From JBBSOK01 sp965219125 (GTDB taxonomy: Bacteria; Bacteroidota; Bacteroidia; Flavobacteriales; Flavobacteriaceae), in assembly GCA_965219125.1 (NCBI GenBank), contig CBDCMO010000002.1, positions 2,418,001-2,482,000 on the forward strand: 64,000 nt of DNA, given 5' to 3'. Positions 50,968 to 60,924 of the stretch are shown here, in pieces (the stretch's first letter is position 1; each line of letters starts with the position of its first letter). The position numbers were made by a program, and so were the translations under genes. The notes below the pieces were generated by a model, which saw nothing but the letters and a program-made list of their open reading frames with translations, did no database searches and was not told the origin of the DNA.

Positions 50968-53900
50968 TTAATTCATAATTTCTAATATTCTAACATATTT
51001 GTCTAATCCACCAATTTTCACAGTATCTCCAACAGATTTTCCTTTTAAAGCAACTCCTAAAGGTGTTTTAATATTTATTTTCTGAATACCATTTGATTTT
51101 TCAAGTTTTGACACAATTTGGTCTACTAAATGAACTTTCAAATCTTTATCAATATTCAAATATTTTACTTTCACTTTACTATTTACCGTAATGGTTTCTT
51201 TAAATAATGTTGTTTGAACTTCCTCTTTTTTACTTACAGCTTCAATTGTTTCTTTTAAATCCTTTTTAAGATGTGAAGAAACTTTAGAAATTTCATTTTC
51301 GATAATCGTAATATTATCTGTAAACGCTAACCCTGTTTTTGATTTATCTTCAAAAATTGAAGGACTGCTGTTTTCAATACTCTTTATAAATTCAACTAAT
51401 TTTTTTGTTTCCTTTTGTGGGTTTCTCCACCAATTTGTACTCCATATTCTATGAAATACAAAACCGTGACCTTCAAGAATCTTTTGTCTGTGTCTGTCGT
51501 GCAAATATGCTTCTTGGCTAGAATGATAAGCAGCTCCATCACATTCTATTGCGATTTTTGGAAGTCCAATATGTTTTGTGTCGTAAACCAAATCAATTCT
51601 GAAACCTGCAAATTGAAGTTGAGGAATTATATTTTTTTCGTCAAAATGTTCAGTTAATGCTTCATAAACTTCTTCCTCAAATGGTGATTCGAGGTCTTCA
51701 TTTAAGTTGTCAATTGTAGTGCTTTTCGTAGAATTTTCTGCTAGTGTATTTAAGACTGAAATTCTAGCTTCATTGTCTTGGTCACTAACAGCTTTTGAGT
51801 ACGCTAAATAAGCATATAAAGCACCTCTTCTGTTATTTGAACCTTCATTTATTAAGTGCTCTTTGTAATTTAAAAACACATCTTCTGGGATTGAAGAACA
51901 TACATATACTTTGTATTTTGCTCTTGTAACAATAACGTTTAAAAGCTTGTAACCTTTTTGATGATTTATTGAACCAAATCTTTGAGCAAATTTCCCTTCT
52001 TTGTTAATACCGTAAGTGGTTGAAAGAATTATTACATCTCTTTCGTCTCCTTGAATATTTTCTAAATTTTTGACGAAAAATCCGTTTTCTTCTAGTTCAA
52101 TTATTTTGTCGTTAAAATCTTTATATTTTTCAAATTTTCTTCTTTCATTAATCTTACCTAAAATTAGGTTTCGTTGATTGATGTTGAAAGTTGCCACACC
52201 AACTGTTGGGTATTCTCCGTTTGGAAGTCTTGAAATGTTGTTATCTATAATTGAAAGAACTGTTTCAGCTTCTGCATCATTAGAATTATCGGAATATGTG
52301 CCATTTACGGGAACATAATTTATCGGAATATATTCAAAACTGTTTGGAAGTGGTTTTAACCGTTGATTATAAAAGGCATAATTTGAATAATCAATTAAGT
52401 AAGGATGTCTTGAACGATAATGAAAGTCTAAATGTTTTTTCTCAAAACCCAATTCGGATGCAAAATCAAGAAGTGATTCACAATCTGAAAGTGAATTGCT
52501 TATATCGTTTTTAATTTTATCTATTTCATCTTCAAACTCATCCTCATCATCAATTACACCGTCAAATATTTTGCTGAAATAATTTGAAGGTGGCATTTGG
52601 TGTTCGTCTCCTGCAATGATAATTTGTTTCCCTTTTAAAAGTGCTGGTAAATTATCTTCTAACTTTAATTGACTTGCTTCATCAAACATTACAATATCAA
52701 AATATTGATTTTTGCCTTTAAATAGATTACTTGCTACGTCTGGTGTTGTTAGAATTATTGGAAAGAAAGTAGTGAATAAATCCATATCCAACTTTACTAT
52801 TTCTCGCAAGGATAATCGTTTATGTCTTTTTCCTGCTCGTTTGTTATATAGATTTTCAACAGCTAAATTTGGATTATTATTATCAAATTCTCTCGTTGCA
52901 TCTATTTGTTTTGAAAACCAATATTCTCTAATATATTTAATCTGTTCTTTTTCAAGTTCAGATAAAGATTTTCCTAATTCAATATGGTCATTATCATTTG
53001 TTGGTAAATCTGTGTTTGCAGAATTTACAAGCATAGAATTAAGGTAGAAAATCAAAAATGTTTTTCTCCAATCTGTTTTTTCCTTTAATTGGTCAATTAT
53101 TAGTCTATTCTCTTTTGATAATGAATTGTAAAATTGAAACCACTTAAACTCAATTGAAAAAAGGTCGTTTTCATTTGCGAAAAATTGTTCCTTTAAATCT
53201 ACTAAAGCCTGAATTTGAGAGATTAAAACATTGTGAGAATCTCCATTCATTTCTTTTTTAGTCCAATTTTGCTCTTTGATTTTCGTCTTTAAATTGCTAA
53301 AGTTTGTTTTTATTGTTTGAAGTAGTTCTGTGTCAAATTCCTTTTCAGTTGATTTGAGTAAGTTTAAGAATTTGTACTCATTTTCTATTTTAGATTGAAA
53401 TTCATTATTAATTCTCTCGATAATTAGCTTATAGTTTTTAAGAATGTCTTGATTCTCTTTAATTGAATTAGAGAAGTTAATGCTTTCAAAGTCCTTGTTA
53501 TCAATGGTTTTTGATAAATAATCTTCAAAAAGTGAATTTATTGTTTGTTGGTCAGTAAGTGTTGTTTTCTTTTCTTTTGAGAAGATGGAAATTGTTTTAA
53601 ATAAAAATCCATTTGTTTTTTCTTCATCAAAAAAGTCGTGGTTTGTTTCGTGGTTTGTTAGGATATTTTGGATAGAATTTTCAATATCGCTAATTGAGGA
53701 TTTTTGCAAATTAAATTGTTCATTTCTAATTTTATAATATTCTACCTCATAGCTTGAAATGTCATCTAATATTATTTTCAACTCTTTTTTATAGATTGAA
53801 AAGTCTTCTTCAATCTGCTGTTCTATAATAAATGGATTGTCTCCAACTAATTTTGCAGAGTTGATAAAAGATAGATTTAAATGAGGTTTAAACTCGTCAT

Positions 53901-54560
53901 ATAAATTCTGTCCTTTTCTAATGAGTTCTAATAAGTGATTTAGTTCAGATGATTCATAACTGAATGTGTCTTTTGATAAATCAAGATTGTATTCTTCGGA
54001 ATTGTCTTTTAATTCTGACAATAGTGAGCCGACAATATGAGTCCAATTTTTATTGCCAACTAAATTTGCTCCTAATTTTTTATGCCTCTTATTTATTGAA
54101 TCAATTAAGTTTTTTGATTTTTCAATTATGTTGTCTAACGTTTCTTTAGAATGAGTGTATCTATATCTTCGATATGAGGAATTATCAACTCTATCTCTTA
54201 CAGAATCAACTGCCACTCTTCTGTCTTTAACAATGTCTTTTAGCAGAACGCATTGATAATTAAGACCTTTTTCATTTAGGGCATTGTGAAGCACTTCTAA
54301 AGCTGTTCGTTTTTCACAAACAACAATTGTCTTTTTTTGATTCTCTAAAGCATTTACTAAAATCGCTGTAAGCGATTGACTTTTCCCTGTTCCTGGTGGT
54401 CCTTGAATTAAAATATTCCGAGATGCTTTTAAAGAATGTAAAATCCCTTGTTGTGAAGGGTCGGTTTCGACTGATGATATTGGTTGAAACGTATGTTCTT
54501 CCATATCCTCAAGGTCAATTGTTGCACTTGTAATTCTAGTAAATTCGAATAATCGTGAAT
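50968..54560 (-). pseudogene. SF1 helicase - Vsr/DUF559-type nuclease - GreA-C-like protein, C-terminal part of a frameshifted gene
   Basis: 1178 aa from the ATG at 54504, but the frame is open upstream (LFEFTRITSATIDLEDMEEH) to about 54557, where it joins the previous gene's frame. Walker A 'LIQGPPGTGKSQS'; Walker B 'DIVMFDEASQLK'; SF1 motif 'HYRSRHPYLIDYSN'; 'TRAKYKVYVCSS'. Residues about 970-1065 are a PD-(D/E)xK nuclease (PKIAIECDGAAYHSS..AYLHDRHRQKILEGHGFVFHRIWS). The last 70 residues (KTPLGVALKGKSVGDTV) resemble the GreA/GreB C-terminal domain. Proteins of this layout occur in phage-defence settings; role here is inferred. Confidence 0.82.
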
Positions 54561-55349
54561 GATATTTTGCTTCTGAACCTCAAAAATTGAAAAAAGTCCG
54601 GCAAAATCTATAAATGAATTATTAGATGTTAATGGAAGTTTTTCGTAATGTTTCTTTTCTGGAATAGATTTTATTTCATTCAGTTTTTTCTCAAATGTTT
54701 CACGAAGGTCATTTGGTTTCGAACTGTTTATAGATTCAATGATATTTACACAAATATCTAAAAGTTCACTTTTGTCAATTAAACCGTCATCCAATAAGTC
54801 CGTTGAAATTTGGTTAATCTCAATCTTGGAATCATTTTGTAAATGGTTAATTAGAACCTCATTTATATAAATTGGGTCATCTTCTGTTCGTAGTATCTCC
54901 CAAGTATTAAATTCTTTTGTCCTTCTTATTCTTAATGACCAAATTAAAATTGGTGCAACTGTTAATTTGTTGTCTGATTGGTCTCGTCTTACAAGTATTG
55001 GAAAGCCAAAACCAAATGTGTTTATTCCTTTTTCTGATTCTATTGCATCTGTTTGATTAATTAGATTTTCAAAGGACTTTGTTATTTTCACTAATTGTGT
55101 TTGGTCATCTTCAAAGAGTGAATTCAAATCGGGAACATTATCTTTCCAACTAATTTTAAATTTTAATGGCAACTCGGTCAGTAAGGCATTAATAAAATTT
55201 GCAGGAAGATTTTCGTCTATATGAGATAATCTCGTTAAGTCAAATTTGTATCTCGAACGTGCTGGAATGGCATTTAAATGAACTCCTCTTCGGCTACCAA
55301 CTTTTAGTCGGTTTTGTAATTCAATCAGTAGCTTTTCGGTTATCTCCAT
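54543..55349 (-). pseudogene. N-terminal part of the frameshifted DUF4011-like helicase
   Basis: About 270 meaningful residues: 'LIELQNRLKVGSRRGVHLNAIPARSRYKFDLTRLSHIDENLPANFINALL' and 'FGFGFPILVRRDQSDNKLTVAPILIWSLRI', the N-terminal region of large DUF4011-type helicases. After IIHDYS the frame departs into SNLLELQVQQL and stops at 54429, while the correct continuation (LFEFTRITSATIDLED) lies in the helicase frame. One net frameshift (between about 54543 and 54560) splits a protein of about 1460 aa. Decay or assembly error. Confidence 0.8.
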
Positions 55350-55399
55350 TTTTTTTTGGTTGGTTTCAGTCGATTAAAATACGCTCTTTTTTTTAATTC

Positions 55400-55518
55400 A
55401 ATTTACGGTTTTTCTCATTTCGTCCGAGCGTTGGCAAAAAACAGCTCTTTTGGTTTTTTCAGCGTTGGCTCGTGTGTCGGCAAAAACCAAATGTGCTGTT
55501 TGTGCGGCTGGTTTTTCA
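55400..55518. repeat. H hairpin H4 (ACAGC type), right end of helicase cassette
   Basis: ACAGCTCTTTTGGTTTTT (55441-55458) pairs with AAAAACCAAATGTGCTGT (55482-55499) with the TCTT/ATGT mismatch. GCGTTGGC at 55430 and 55462. Confidence 0.87.
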
Positions 55519-55521
55519 GCT

Positions 55522-55659
55522 TGCTTACAACGGTTTCGTATAAGAGCAGTAGCGGACTAAAATGCACCTACTTTTCGGATAGCAATATAGTAAAATTAAA
55601 GCAATAGCTATTTGGATAAGCACCCAAACCGCTATTGCTTTTATACAATGTTATGTGCC
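55522..55659. repeat. Cassette site S14 (attC-like palindrome)
   Basis: Left box GCTTACAAC, spacer GGTTTC, stem GTATAAGAGCAGTAGCGG / CCGCTATTGCTTTTATAC, spacer AAT, right box GTTATGTGCC. Left box pairs with the S13 right box; the right box has a rare TAT after GTT, and S15 left (CATAAC) follows it. Confidence 0.92.
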
Positions 55660-55670
55660 GTTTTTCTCCG

Positions 55671-55886
55671 CTATTTATATAACCACGGATTCAGTTTTTT
55701 CTTTAAAATCCCCAAAACTATTCCCATAATTGGAACTAATATAATTGTTAATATTAGCGTTTTCAAAAGATAATGTAAGTCGGTCATTAAGGGCATTAAT
55801 ATGACGAACAAAATGTTTAACAATGGATAAATGCAGAGCCAAGTGAGCACTGCCATTTTCCATTTTTTGGGTTCTTTATTATCCAT
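55671..55886 (-). CDS. Small two-helix membrane protein
   Basis: 71 aa; two membrane helices (VLTWLCIYPLLNILFVILMPLM; LLKTLILTIILVPIMGIVLGIL) and an aromatic C-terminus. Resembles membrane tails found after antibiotic-biosynthesis-monooxygenase domains, but no such domain is here. It shares one base with the SDR start/stop (55886) and is the last gene of a five-gene operon. Confidence 0.7.
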   Translation of the reverse strand: MDNKEPKKWKMAVLTWLCIYPLLNILFVILMPLMTDLHYLLKTLILTIILVPIMGIVLGILKKKLNPWLYK

Positions 55887-56656
55887 TACATTTCCTTGAT
55901 TGGTGATTTTTTGTTGATGATTTTCAGAAACAGTTTTGGATTAACTCTCGACCCAATTCGTAGGACTTTTACAATTCCAATAGGAACTTCAAGTTTGTTT
56001 TTTTTCAAGGCGTTGACAGTTTCTAAAGCCACTTTTTCTGCCGAAATTCCCCTGTCCATTTGTCCACGCTTGTCTCTCGCTCCTCGGTCTAAATCTGTAT
56101 CAACAATTGGTGGTAAGACTTCAAATACTTTTACCGTTGTATTCGCTAATTGCTTACGCAACGAAATCGAGAATGAATGAAGTGCAGATTTTGTAGCTGA
56201 ATAGATTGGAACTATTGCCAAAGGAACCAAGCCTAAACCTGATGATACATTGATAATGGCACTTTCTTGTTGTTTCATCAAATGTGGGGTAAACAATGCT
56301 GTTAAATGAAATGTCGCCTCCAAATTGATTGAAGTCTCACTATCTCCATTCAAATAATCTTCCTCGCCTTTTCTGAAATCTATTTCTCGCTGAATACCTG
56401 CATTATTTACCAAAATGCTGATATTTTTATAGTTTTCAACACAAAATTTAAAGAGTTCTCTGCGTTCATTCAAATTTGAAATATCACATTGTTTTGCAAT
56501 TAATTTGGGTAAAAGCTCTTTAGCTTTGTCTAATTTATCTTGCCTTCTACCACAAATAATCACGGTTACATTTTCTGCGATGAACTGCTTTGCCAATTCA
56601 AAACCGATTCCAGTTGCTCCGCCTGTAATCAGAACGATTTTGTCTTTTAGATTCAT
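55886..56656 (-). CDS. Short-chain dehydrogenase/reductase
   Basis: 256 aa. NAD(P)-binding 'VLITGGATGIGFELAKQF', 'ILVNNAGIQREID', catalytic 'SSGLGLVPLAIVPIYSATKSALHSFS' (Ser, YxxxK). DltE-like branch. Second last in the operon; 8 bp after the VOC gene. Confidence 0.93.
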   Translation of the reverse strand: MNLKDKIVLITGGATGIGFELAKQFIAENVTVIICGRRQDKLDKAKELLPKLIAKQCDISNLNERRELFKFCVENYKNISILVNNAGIQREIDFRKGEEDYLNGDSETSINLEATFHLTALFTPHLMKQQESAIINVSSGLGLVPLAIVPIYSATKSALHSFSISLRKQLANTTVKVFEVLPPIVDTDLDRGARDKRGQMDRGISAEKVALETVNALKKNKLEVPIGIVKVLRIGSRVNPKLFLKIINKKSPIKEM

Positions 56657-56664
56657 TTTACGAA

Positions 56665-57054
56665 TTATAAATGCGCAAAAAAAGCAACGTTATTTCCATC
56701 TGGGTCAAGCACTTGTGAAAATCGTTGTCCCCAAGGTGCATCCCAAGGTGCTTTAAACGATGTATAACCTTTTGAAGTAAGGGTTTTATAAGTATCATCC
56801 ACTTCCTTTACGGAATTGCAAGCGAATTGCAAACTAATCCTATTGTCGCCTGTTGGCGCAGTCCAATTTGGATTTGTCTTTAACATAGTGGTTTCTGGAA
56901 TGAAACCTATTGAATATCCTTCAATTGAGGTAAACTCAACGTGATATTCATTGTCTTGACCTTCTGGAATAGGAAGACCTAATGAACGATAAAATGAAAG
57001 TGATTTACCTAAATCTTTAACGGTCAAACCGATTGTGTGTAATGAAATTGCCAT
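56665..57054 (-). CDS. VOC-family (glyoxalase/bleomycin-resistance fold) protein
   Basis: 129 aa: 'SLHTIGLTVKDLGKSLSFYRSLGLPIPEG', 'ISLQFACNSVKEVDDTYKTLTSKGY', 'GQRFSQVLDPDGNNVAFFA'. Paired beta-alpha-beta-beta-beta units. Metal-binding residues partly present (H, Q, D). Substrate unknown. Confidence 0.88.
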   Translation of the reverse strand: MAISLHTIGLTVKDLGKSLSFYRSLGLPIPEGQDNEYHVEFTSIEGYSIGFIPETTMLKTNPNWTAPTGDNRISLQFACNSVKEVDDTYKTLTSKGYTSFKAPWDAPWGQRFSQVLDPDGNNVAFFAHL

Positions 57055-57133
57055 TCTTTTAATTATTTAAATTGAATGGCAAAGTTGATAGTTAATAATC
57101 GTAAAAACGTTGTCGCAGGTCAACGTTTTTGAT

Positions 57134-57532
57134 TTACAACAAATTATATGATGCTTTTATAAATTTGAAGACTGAACTTTCAAGTTCTTCCAATTTGGAA
57201 ATACGGATGTGATTTTCAAATTTTCCTGAAAAAGGAACGCATTTAATTATAGGAAATTCATCGTTTTCGTTCTCCGAATAGAATTTTAAGTCAATTTGCG
57301 TTTTCATTGGTCGGACGATGAGAAAGGTTTGTCGATGGACAAATACGATACAATTTTTTGTAGCACTTACAGCGGTATTTTCCCATTGAACAATTTCGGT
57401 TAAAAGGCGGTCAAAAATAAGTTCAAGTTCTGCTGGTTTGTTTTTAAAAAGGTCGCCAATATCAACCTTCACACAATTGTGCCATTGATTTGGATTTCTT
57501 AATTCCCTTTCGCATTTTGGACAAGTCCACAT
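57134..57532 (-). CDS. DUF5655-like protein with N-terminal zinc ribbon
   Basis: 132 aa. CPKCERELRNPNQWHNC is a short zinc-binding head; the rest (LIFDRLLTEIVQWENTAVSATKNCIVFVHRQTFLIVRPMKTQIDLKFY) fits DUF5655. Role unknown. 80 bp upstream of the VOC gene, 2 bp after the Crp-like regulator. Confidence 0.75.
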   Translation of the reverse strand: MWTCPKCERELRNPNQWHNCVKVDIGDLFKNKPAELELIFDRLLTEIVQWENTAVSATKNCIVFVHRQTFLIVRPMKTQIDLKFYSENENDEFPIIKCVPFSGKFENHIRISKLEELESSVFKFIKASYNLL

Positions 57533-57533
57533 A

Positions 57534-58103
57534 TCAAAGTTTCGATTTCAGTCGGCTTAAGGTCGATGGTGAAATTCCCAAATAGGATGATGCCATTTTA
57601 TTGGAAACCCTTACCAAAAAATCAGGCTGATATTCCATAACCCATTTTACTTTCTGTAGGGCATCAAAACCTTGGAATCCATAAATCCGTTTTTGTGCGG
57701 TGATAAATCCACGCTCTAAAATCATACGATAGATTTTAGCAAATTGTGGTACCGTATTAACCAAATGATAAAAATCGGTTCTTGTAATTTTGAGCAATTC
57801 CGATTTCTCGATGGTCTGAACATTTTCAAATGCTGGTGTTTGGTCTATTAAACTCGGCAAGGCTGTTCCAAAAGCACCCTCAAAAGCGAAATATCGAGTC
57901 GTTTCAATTCCGTCATTGTTGGTAGTAAAAAGTCTCAAGCAACCTTTGTTGACAAAATAGTAGTGCTTGCAAACTTGTCCTTGTTTAAGTAGGTATTCAT
58001 TTCGTTTAGCTTTAACTTTTTCAAAGTGAGAAGAAATATAGTCGAGTGTTTTTTCGTCAATATTGGTTCTTGATTTAAAATACTGGACTAATTTTTCATT
58101 CAT
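57534..58103 (-). CDS. Crp/Fnr-family transcriptional regulator
   Basis: 189 aa. Cyclic-nucleotide-binding fold (KRNEYLLKQGQVCKHYYFVNKGCLRLFTTN) and C-terminal HTH (RVSNKMASSYLGISPSTLSRLKSKL). First gene of the five-gene operon that fills the S14-S15 cassette; likely its regulator. Confidence 0.9.
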   Translation of the reverse strand: MNEKLVQYFKSRTNIDEKTLDYISSHFEKVKAKRNEYLLKQGQVCKHYYFVNKGCLRLFTTNNDGIETTRYFAFEGAFGTALPSLIDQTPAFENVQTIEKSELLKITRTDFYHLVNTVPQFAKIYRMILERGFITAQKRIYGFQGFDALQKVKWVMEYQPDFLVRVSNKMASSYLGISPSTLSRLKSKL

Positions 58104-58124
58104 TGCACGATGTTTGTTTTAAAT

Positions 58125-58263
58125 GGCACATAACGGTTCGGTATAAGCGCAGTAAGGGGAAAGATAGCCATTACCTTTCGGATGATACTGAAACTTTACA
58201 GAAAGATAGGAACTTTGGGGTTAAACACAAAGCCCTTATTGCGCTTATACATTGTTAGCCACA
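58125..58263. repeat. Cassette site S15 (attC-like palindrome)
   Basis: Left box GGCACATAAC, spacer GGTTCG, stem GTATAAGCGCAGTAAGGGG / CCCTTATTGCGCTTATAC, spacer ATT, right box GTTAGCCACA. Left box is the exact reverse complement of the S14 right box (10 of 10). Confidence 0.94.
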
Positions 58264-58415
58264 GGATTTCCTGCGTTCTGCTTTTCAATTCCTATGTTTT
58301 AATTAAAGTTCGGATTGAGCGTTGGCAAGCCATACTCTTTTGCAATTTTTGATGGCGTGGTGTTTTTGCGCGAATTGCAAATGTGTATGGCTTTTAGCTT
58401 TGGCGTTGGTCAGCC
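58264..58415. repeat. H hairpin H5 (CATAC type), left end of effector-2 cassette
   Basis: CATACTCTTTTGCAATT (58331-58347) pairs with AATTGCAAATGTGTATG (58373-58389), flanked by GCGTTGGC. Shares TTTCC..CGTTCTGCTT and GTTCGG with H1 and H3. Confidence 0.87.
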
Positions 58416-58446
58416 AAATTATTCCGCAATAACTATAATTCCTTTT

Positions 58447-58595
58447 GCAGCAAATCTAATTCTAAATGAAGTTGTTATATTTCTTTTTGCAGTGCCTTTA
58501 ATTCTAACTGAAGTTATTATATTTCTTTTGGCAGTAGGCTTAATTCTAAATGCAGTAATGATTATCTTCTTTGCGGTTTTAATATTTCCAACGCC
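58447..58595. repeat. 42-bp tandem repeat, three units plus part of a fourth
   Basis: Units begin with GCAG at 58447, 58489 and 58531, each 42 bp, with core TAATTCTAA(A/C)TGAAGT and ATTATATTTCTTTT; a fragment continues from 58573. Units differ at several positions, so the repeat is old. The plus frame gives a hydrophobic repeat (LILNEVVIFLFAV), but it runs from inside H5 and is not supported as a gene. Confidence 0.85.
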
Positions 58596-58731
58596 AGTTA
58601 ATTGTTTTCTAAATGCGAATAGCTTAATTCAAGAGGTGGCAGTAATATTTCTAGGCAGTTAGTTTATTTCTTTACTATCCTGAATTTATCGTTTTATTTG
58701 GCTGTAGTTTTTCTAGTGTTTCAAAATAATT

Positions 58732-59385
58732 TTATTCGTGCTTGTCCATACTTAGTGTAAATTTCCCCATATATTTTCCAGTAACACCATCTATTTTATA
58801 ATAGGTTGTTTCGCCTATTTTATCGTCGGGTTCGGGCACTATGCCCACAGACCACATAGGTCTTTCGTTGGGGAATTCATTTAGGTCAATACGCTGCAAT
58901 ACATATTCTACAGAATCGTATTTGGAAAGTTTGTTTTTTAATTTTCGTTTGACAATTTCTATAGCTTGTGCCCAGCAGACTTTGTAGCCTTTTTCGTGGT
59001 CAATGGTTTTTATTACATTTCCTTGATTATCATAAAAAAACTCTAAACCAATATTTGTGCTACTTGAATTTCTAAGAAAAAACGCAACGGAAGAAATATT
59101 TTCATTTTCATAGTAGTTAATCCATTTAGTCAATGTTGTTTTTAAATCTGTTTTACCGATTACATTTCTTTGGATTTCAGTAATAATATTGTCATTTTTT
59201 TGGAGAATAACTCCTTCTATAGATAAAATACTATCATATTTATTTTTATCGAATTTTAATTCCTCTTTATTAATTTGAAATATTAAGTTGTCAAATTGGC
59301 AAATAGATGTGTTATTATTCCTCTCCTTTTGTGAAATACAAGACTGAAAAATTAGGAATATAAATAAATATAATTGGTACTTCAT
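58732..59385 (-). CDS. Lipoprotein, candidate immunity protein for TssD effector 2
   Basis: 217 aa. Lipoprotein signal (YLFIFLIFQSC). The body has a long charged helix, then 'GIVPEPDDKIGETTYYKIDGVTGKYMGKFT', a PepSY-like/NTF-like end. Start is 2 bp after the effector stop, so it is co-transcribed and coupled. Immunity role is inferred from order, location and lack of any other neighbour. Confidence 0.62.
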   Translation of the reverse strand: MKYQLYLFIFLIFQSCISQKERNNNTSICQFDNLIFQINKEELKFDKNKYDSILSIEGVILQKNDNIITEIQRNVIGKTDLKTTLTKWINYYENENISSVAFFLRNSSSTNIGLEFFYDNQGNVIKTIDHEKGYKVCWAQAIEIVKRKLKNKLSKYDSVEYVLQRIDLNEFPNERPMWSVGIVPEPDDKIGETTYYKIDGVTGKYMGKFTLSMDKHE

Positions 59386-59386
59386 A

Positions 59387-60886
59387 TTATCTCAATTTAG
59401 AATATTTGTGCAGTTTTTCCCATTGCCATTTCCACGTATATTGTTTGTTAGTTTTATAATCCATATAGTTTTTAGTTTTTTCATCTTCAAATCTATGTTT
59501 GGCTTTAGCATCAAATGTATGTAAGAGGCCTACCGCATGCATAATTTCATGCATAGTATTGTCGTCATCCAAACTATTGTCATCTTCAAGGGTCTTGTAT
59601 GCTATTCCGTCACCTGTAGGAGTAATGCCTCCAGACATTTTAAAAGAACCATTTGGATTTATGTCGCTAGTATTGATGCTTTTTCTATCCATAAAATATA
59701 TAGTTACTACATCATCCTCTGGTATGTGTTTTAAACCTATAGCACCAAACAATTGTGTTATTTTGTCCCTTTCAATATATTTGCCAATATTTTTGTCTAA
59801 GTCTTTTAAATATACCTTTCGGGTTTTAAATCCTTCTGTAAATTCAGAAATATTAACAATAGTTGCAGCAGAATTGCATAAATACACATCTATTAATGAC
59901 GGATTTAAATTTTTTTTAAGCAATAAGTCTAAATCATTTTTATTAATTTTTCTTTCCAAATCTTTTTTGTCGCCACTTGATTCAGTCATCTCCACAAAAC
60001 ACCATTCTAGATCAAATGTTTTTGGTTTTACGTAAAAGAAATTTATTGCCCCAGCATCATCTCCATCGGCAAGTACCTTTACTTGCGCTGGGTTTTCATT
60101 TGTGTTGCTACAGGTAATCTTAACTTCTCTGGCACCCAATAAATCGTTCGGTTCAAAAGTAAAATCGGGATGGTCAGCAAATATTACCTCTTTATATTCC
60201 TTTTCGTTTTTAAATTTAGAGCTTACCTTTAATGTTATTGTTTGGTCTTTACGCATACTTACCCAAGGTGGAAAATAGTCTTCTCCATCTACTTTTATGG
60301 GGTTGTATTCTTTTTTGAGCTTTTCTTTGTCGGAGGTGCAAACCTTTAGTAAGTCTTCTGTAAGTTTATCGAAACCAAATTTACCTTCTTTAAATTCTCC
60401 GAAATTCGCATCAAATTCTACAATACATTTTTTTGGTTTTTCTTCCTTTTCTTCGTTGCTATTTATTGGTACAATGTCCTTTGCAGTCAAGTCTGTTACT
60501 TTCCAATATTTTTCGTGAATTAGTTTCCCGTCAAGTTTAAGTATTGCGGGCGATAGTGTAATGTAGTTCTTCATTGGCTGATTCCCTACACTTTTAAAAA
60601 GATTTTCGTCGTAAATACAATGGGTGTCTATAAGTTCAAACGTCCTGCTTTTGCCGCCCATAATTATAGGGGATTGTACAATCTTTACATTTTTCATCAT
60701 CGTAGGGTGCGTTGCCCAAGCGGTAAAAAGGTCGTCCTTTGTGCTTTCCATAACGATATTGAAAAGTCCGCCGAACACGTGTGGATGTGGCCTGCCATTG
60801 CTGTCGGTATGTTGGTTGTAAGATAGTTTACTTTCCAATACCCCATAAACCTTATCATCAACATATAGTTTTATTTGGATGCTCAT
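59387..60886 (-). CDS. T6SS TssD (Hcp)-fused metzincin effector 2
   Basis: 499 aa. Residues 1-135 are the TssD tube domain shared with effector 1 (KLYVDDKVYGVLESKLSYNQ). C-terminal metzincin: HEIMHAVGLLH (HExxHxxGxxH) at about 446-456 with a Met-turn-like NYMDY about 20 residues later. In the middle an Ig-like region (KDQTITLKVSSKFKNEKEYKEVIF; NENPAQVKVLADGD). A secreted protease payload delivered by the T6SS is the natural reading; no T6SS structural genes are in the window. Confidence 0.83.
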   Translation of the reverse strand: MSIQIKLYVDDKVYGVLESKLSYNQHTDSNGRPHPHVFGGLFNIVMESTKDDLFTAWATHPTMMKNVKIVQSPIIMGGKSRTFELIDTHCIYDENLFKSVGNQPMKNYITLSPAILKLDGKLIHEKYWKVTDLTAKDIVPINSNEEKEEKPKKCIVEFDANFGEFKEGKFGFDKLTEDLLKVCTSDKEKLKKEYNPIKVDGEDYFPPWVSMRKDQTITLKVSSKFKNEKEYKEVIFADHPDFTFEPNDLLGAREVKITCSNTNENPAQVKVLADGDDAGAINFFYVKPKTFDLEWCFVEMTESSGDKKDLERKINKNDLDLLLKKNLNPSLIDVYLCNSAATIVNISEFTEGFKTRKVYLKDLDKNIGKYIERDKITQLFGAIGLKHIPEDDVVTIYFMDRKSINTSDINPNGSFKMSGGITPTGDGIAYKTLEDDNSLDDDNTMHEIMHAVGLLHTFDAKAKHRFEDEKTKNYMDYKTNKQYTWKWQWEKLHKYSKLR

Positions 60887-60924
60887 TTTGCAATTTTTGA
60901 TATAAAGTTACAATTTCTTTAAAG

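Noticed and set aside
58315..58662. 115-aa repeat protein
   Set aside because: Its start lies within H5 and its repeat is explained by the 42-bp tandem DNA repeat; no signal of coding beyond that.
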